From Rheum nobile (Eukaryota; Streptophyta; Magnoliopsida; Caryophyllales; Polygonaceae): a stretch of 64,000 nucleotides of DNA. The stretch covers positions 2,170,001 through 2,234,000 of the forward strand of contig WOAB01000103.1 of assembly GCA_027886185.1 (NCBI GenBank). Direction: 5' to 3'. Each line of letters starts with the position of its first letter. Within the stretch, counting starts at the first letter, position 1. The notes beneath the pieces are model-generated. The model was given only the letters and a program-made list of their open reading frames with translations. It did not search any database and was not told where the DNA came from. Shown piece after piece: positions 59,544-64,000 of this stretch. The position numbers were made by a program, and so were the translations under genes.

Positions 59544-62517
59544 TTACAAGTCTCCTCTGAAGAAAGGCGAAGCGAAGAAGGAAGTGGAGAATGTGCCCCC
59601 GCCATTAGGGAAGAGGGTGAGGAAACAGATGAGGAAGAGAACGACACCCCACGCGTACCGGTGGTCGCCCAATGGCGTTATCTCGTCCTCTGCGGGAATC
59701 TCTTCTCCTCCCCGGAAGAAGGTTGAGAACAACCCCCAAGCCAAGCAAAGGACGCTGCCGCTTAACCCACCAATGCCTAGGAGAAGGGATGTGGCAAAGG
59801 AGAGTAAGGTGGCTGTGTTTCTACCGAACATGGCTTGTGCTATCCGCCCGCCTTCTAGTCTTCCACAGGGTAACAGATTCAAGGAAGTCACCACCATTCC
59901 TGGAGAAGATGAAGATGACAATATTTCAGAGCACAAGAAATGAGATGCTTTTCTATCTTGATCAATTTGGTTGCACTAGGAATTCCCCTTGAAACTAGTA
60001 GGCTCACTAAGGAAAAATTTAGTAGTAAGAAAGAGACGAACCTAATAGCCCGGCAAATGCAAGGGGGTCAACCGGTACACCCACTCCTTCCACAGCATAA
60101 GGCAGTACGTTCCCAAGGTCGTCTGTATAGGGTCCAACCACAAATTGGATGAACGAAAGCAATGGGTTGTTGTAGAAGAACTGAGGCCTTATAAACCTGC
60201 ACATAGAAGATTGGAATATTTAAGACCTTTCAGAACAAAAAGCAGCAACCATCCAACTAGTGAAAAAAACCCTCCCAAAAAGCAACTAGGACTGCTTCAT
60301 TCTCAAATTCTAAGGGTTTGTAATGAGGCTTCCATGGACTCTCTTTTTTTTACCTTACAATCTACTTTTGTAGTCTGAACATTAGATTGGGCATTCGCAT
60401 ATGCCGACAATGGGCAAAAAAACTTAATCATCTACAACAAAATAGTAAGAGTATGGCAAGTTAATGTGTACATGACCGTCATTAAAGACCTATGAATAGA
60501 TTTAGAAACTTACAGTGCATTGTCACCTCCATTGAAGCTACCATCAGCCACAAACGCAGCAACTGCAAGTGCCAGTGAGGTCAAATATGCACTGGCTGTT
60601 CGAGCAACCGGTATGTCAAAAAGTGCCTTCTTATTAGGTAGCAATGACTCATAGTTATTCATCACTCCCAAACACCCTGTCCAATTGGATGGGACAAGAA
60701 ATGATGGGCTGAGTTTAACCCCATAGCGGTTTGCCACAACCCTCGTTGCTATCTGCAAATATCATGTTAGCAACATCATTTGTAAAGAGCTGATTGAAGG
60801 CAAGACATTTGAGTGGCCTTCTTGGACTAATAAGCACTACAGTGCTTGGACTTTCAGTTTCAACAATAAAACAATCTTCCTACCGGTATAATAAACTAAA
60901 GAAAATGTTTGAAATGTCATGGTGATGCTTCATTCTGAAATGTTGTGGATTGATGAGCTTATAACAAGCATCCGTTCACATTTTCAAAGCGCATGTAGTC
61001 ATGTAGCATATTGCAGGCTAAAGAGACTACATACCTCAGAAACACCTAGAATGAGGAGGAAACCACCAAAGAGAGGCACAACATCAGCTAGGTAGTCATC
61101 CCACGTAGCGCCGGGCTTAACAAAGAAGCCACTTGTTATAGCTATTGTCCCAAAAGTTGTAACACCTAAGGCAATGGCACTGATATAGCCCCAAGGAGTG
61201 CTAAGCTTGGTAGATTCAAATTGAAGATCGATTTCAGCCTTGGGTTGAACAAGACAAACCTTGAAAATGAAAACATTCGAATTACTTTACGTGAAGCTTC
61301 AACGTATCAGTAAAATAGCAATTCATACCATAATCCAGATCAATGCAATTCTTGCTATCAAATATCAATTGATCAAAAGTTCTGTCACTAGAAGCAAAGC
61401 CAAGCTCCTATGAGGAAATTAACCTCCTTAATAATCAATTTTGTTAACAAAGAGAATCCCCAGCCTTACTCCTTGCGAATCAGCCCTCATGATAAGAGAT
61501 TGCTTGCATTCAGTGTTATTTGTCACATATCATAGTGGAACAGTTTGATTATTGAATCAACTTCTTCAAAAGGATAAAAAACAGAGCAACTGGTAGAATG
61601 AGTTGAATACCTGCTTTGTAATATCATCTTTCTTCTCTTCCATGAACCACACGATGACATCCCTTCCAGCTGCTTCAGATAACTTCTTCTCTAACTTTGG
61701 TGTTACTTCCTCAATGGGCTTTCTCAAATTCCCAATAAAAATGCCACCATCCCCGAATCTCCGCACATCAGTAGCAAAAAAAGTGTCGAACCCGAAACAG
61801 CTCTTCAACTTTATAATATTTTGAAAAGTACACAACAAAGGAATAAATTAAATGAGTAGATTCTAAATGACAACAGTGTTTTCTTAAGCACACATGTTCA
61901 AAGCCTATGGGGAATTTCAATTGCAAGATTTGCAAAACATTATCGAAACCCTAAAATTCAACCCACTGGTCAAAAATGAAAGAAGAGGAGTGAAATTAAA
62001 CCTTGTTAAGATCAAGAGCCTTGAAAGTCTGCTCCGCCTCGTCTAATATGCTCTTCTCCTTGAGGAGATTATCCCGAACCAGGCCGCTGAATAGCCTCGC
62101 AACAGGATTCTTACCGCGGCTCTCGGCGTCAAGCTCCTTAAGCTTCCGATCAGTCCTTTGCTTCTCCAGCTTAATGGCGGCCTCAATAGTCAGATTCCCC
62201 ATGAACTTCTTGAACTCTTCATCCGTCTTCCAATCCATCTCCTGCTGCTTCTCCTTCTCCTCCTCCTCCTCTTCGTTCTCCCTCCCCTCCTCGTTTCCGT
62301 GTCCGTCGCCTTCCATTTGTGGCTTCCCGGAGACAACTTCGACATCCACTCTCTCTTTCTGGTCCTGGACGGAGAATCTGATCGGTTTCACGATCAGCCT
62401 CCGTTTTGAAGAGGAGAGCGGGAGCGAAGCCGATGAATGGTGTTTTGGAGGCAGAATTGAAGAGCGAGAGCAAATGGAGAGCGCGGTTGTTGTGGTGGCG
62501 GTGCTCGTGGACGCCAT
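59544..62517 (-). CDS. EGY3: EGY3, chloroplast S2P-like membrane protein without catalytic motif
   Basis: Six exons: 62002-62517, 61611-61808, 61035-61259, 60514-60752, 60042-60196 and 59544-59899. They join in phase to give 562 residues (Arabidopsis EGY3 is similar). There is a Ser/Thr-rich transit peptide (MASTSTATTTT), an acidic Glu-rich stretch, and the conserved EMDWKTDEEFKKFMGN. The GNLRKP segment (FATDVRRFGDGGIFIGNLRK) follows, then at least six hydrophobic spans. EGY1 and EGY2 have a HExxH zinc site; here the position reads GVSEIATR (about residues 310-317), with Ser for the first His and no second His. The second site reads NLLPCGRLEGGR. So it is a pseudoprotease, as known for EGY3. 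Plant EGY3 is plastid-targeted and stress-linked (family knowledge). Confidence 0.96.
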
Positions 62518-62734
62518 TGAAATGGAATCAAAACGGTATTTTGAATTGGGGAGAAGCGAGTGTTTGTAATCATTTGTAGACGTGGATTTGGAGGTTCTGG
62601 AAGGTGGTAGAAAAACGGGGTAGATGACAGCTGGCGTGGTGATTGGATGTAGTGACAACCACATGGACCCCATGACCACGAAATATGACAAGATGGCAAA
62701 TGTTTTTTTCTCTCTCTAAATTTTCTAAATTTTA
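62518..62734 (-). promoter_or_regulatory. EGY3 upstream region
   Basis: This is the DNA between the EGY3 start codon and the mariner-like element. It contains 5'-UTR-like sequence and CCACGTGGTT-related parts near 62655. No in-frame start with better context is seen upstream of 62517. The element starts only about 220 bp from the EGY3 ATG. Confidence 0.4.
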
Positions 62735-62736
62735 TA

Positions 62737-64000
62737 CTCCCTCTGTCCCAAAATATTTATCCTAAAGTATAAAAAATTATTGGATTAAGAAAATTAACAA
62801 AATATAATTAAGAACATGACCTGCTACAGTGAAAATTAACATTAAGGCAGAAGGGGACATGACCTGTTACAGTGTAATCTGTGGTTATTTACCACAGATG
62901 AAATTTCAGCCAATGAAAGGCTGATTTTAGGGGCACACGGATCACTTACAAATTTTGGGGACAAAATTGCCCTAAACAAAAGGGGACTTAGGACATAATT
63001 TCCCTGACAAAATTGCCCCTAAACAGTACCTAAAAGGGAATTACAACATTCTCATCTAAATTTACAGAATTTACATTTAAAGTTTCAGTAAATCACATAG
63101 AGAAATTAAGGACAAAATACAATCTCTGCATCACAGCCTGGTGGTGTCATGGCCTCAGCTTTATGGGACTTAAATGAAGCTCCACTTCCAGATGAACAGT
63201 ATATTTATGATGGAGAAGAGTTCGAAGAGGGAGAATCATCAGGAGACATGGAACAAGATAGTGAACATAGCTTTGATCTCAACCAGGAACCAAGAGATGA
63301 AGAGGGACAGTCATCAGAAGCAGAGCACAACACAGAGGCAACACAACATCATCAGCCAACACATAATATCAGGCTCAGCAGTGATAAGAAAATGCACATA
63401 TTGAATGCTCTGCTAGCAATATCTAGAGAGGGACAATTACCACATGGTGCAATAAAGAAAGCTGCAGAAGAGTTCAAAATGTCAACAAGGTGCATAGGCA
63501 GATTTTGGAACACAGCAAAGAAGCAACATAATGCACAGCAGAGGTACAATCTAAGCACAAAATATCACAACTGTGGTAGAAAAAGAATTCAAGTAGAGAT
63601 GGATTCAATCACAGCACTGGGCATGTGAGACAGGTCATGCATTAGAGACTTAGCTAGCAAGCTTAGTCTTTCAAAGACCAAAGTGCATAGGATGGTCAAG
63701 CAAGGTACAATAAAGCCACATACAAATCCAATCCATCCTGGTTTGAGTAAGGGACATAAGAATGCTAGGTTGGATTGGATACTAAAGTTACTTTGTGGGG
63801 ATACAGTAGAAGAAAAATCAGTGTATTATCCAATGTTTGATTTTGTACACTTGGATGAGAAGTGGTTTTTTCTATCAAAGAAATCACAGAGAGTATATCT
63901 AGCACAAAATGAAAGGGGCAAGTACAGAGCTGCAAATTCATCTAAATTCATTCCCAAAGTTATGTTCACTGCAGTTGTAGCAAGGCCTAGATTTGATGCA
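62737..64000 (+). mobile_element. Plant mariner-like element, left part
   Basis: The terminal repeat CTCCCTCTGTCCCAAAATAT begins at 62737, preceded by TA (62735-62736), the usual target dinucleotide. The same terminus type is found in Stowaway MITEs and their mariner-like partners. The transposase starts 412 bp inside, on the plus strand. The right end lies beyond the window. Confidence 0.85.
63149..64000 (+). pseudogene. Mariner-like transposase with one in-frame stop (partial)
   Basis: The frame starts MASALWDLNEAPLPDEQ. Two DLNxxP words, DLNEAP (residues 7-12) and DLNQEP (43-48), lie in an acidic N-terminal region. The helix-turn-helix part follows (KKMHILNALLAISREGQLPH, MSTRCIGRFW). TGA at 63626-63628 interrupts it, but the frame continues unchanged to the right edge: ASKLSLSKTKVHRMVKQGTI, FVHLDEKWFFLSKK (first catalytic Asp of the DD39D-type plant mariner family) and KVMFTAVVARPRFDA. 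It is therefore a recently broken, or read-through, copy. Mariner transposases cut and paste at TA sites (family knowledge). Confidence 0.9.

Noticed and set aside
59536..59943. Plus-strand ORF of 135 codons
   Set aside because: It is antisense to the last exon of EGY3, which is strongly supported by homology and splicing.

Overview
This is a plant nuclear genome window, almost certainly from a eudicot. It holds intron-rich genes with GT-AG splice sites whose products are plant proteins (SMU2/RED, CDC5, a GT14 glycosyltransferase, chloroplast EGY3). Between them lies a dense layer of Ty1/copia and Ty3/gypsy-type LTR retrotransposons, MITEs, a hAT-like element and a plant mariner-like element. 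The species cannot be fixed from sequence alone.

Layout. 1-3073 (minus): the first four coding exons of an SMU2/RED-type splicing factor; the rest lies off the left edge. 3497-19091: an old, degenerate copia element (plus strand). It was invaded by a solo LTR (5283-6358, TSD AAAGG), by a complete non-autonomous gag-only LTR element (7596-14742, minus, TSD TGTGC, 2.5-kb LTRs) and by a hAT-like element (17463-18110, TSD CTTACGAG). 20414-29712: a non-autonomous Athila-like gag-protease element (minus, TSD CTAGT). Its gag was split by a solo-LTR insertion (25201-28123, TSD GTAGC) that carries a tRNA-like foldback cassette at its end. 29914-30915: MITEs, including a tandemly duplicated Tourist-like element.

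31376-36966 (plus): CDC5, complete in four coding exons. 38095-44642 (minus): a large acidic membrane-anchored protein of the AT5G17910 type with about ten internal repeats. 45906-51091 (minus): a fairly young Tnt1-type copia element whose single reading frame has three nonsense codons. 51092-52110: remnant of another copia element. 53108-57241 (minus): a ten-exon GT14 (core-2/I-branching type) glycosyltransferase with a uORF. 59544-62517 (minus): EGY3, a chloroplast S2P-like pseudoprotease. From 62737 to the right edge: a mariner-like element whose transposase has two N-terminal EAR-type DLNxxP motifs.

The host genes do not form a pathway. SMU2 and CDC5 are both spliceosome-associated; the others are unrelated. 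The most unusual feature is a class of short GC-rich imperfect palindromes (about 14 bp, CCGCGGTCGCGG-like or ACGGCGGTCGCCGT-like). They recur in clusters inside three different LTR-element families, in LTRs and in gag-pro coding DNA, against an AT-rich background. Other points worth a second look are the EAR-bearing transposase, a duplicated primer-binding site, a sequence block shared between unrelated LTRs, and a possible captured small gene in a copia leader.
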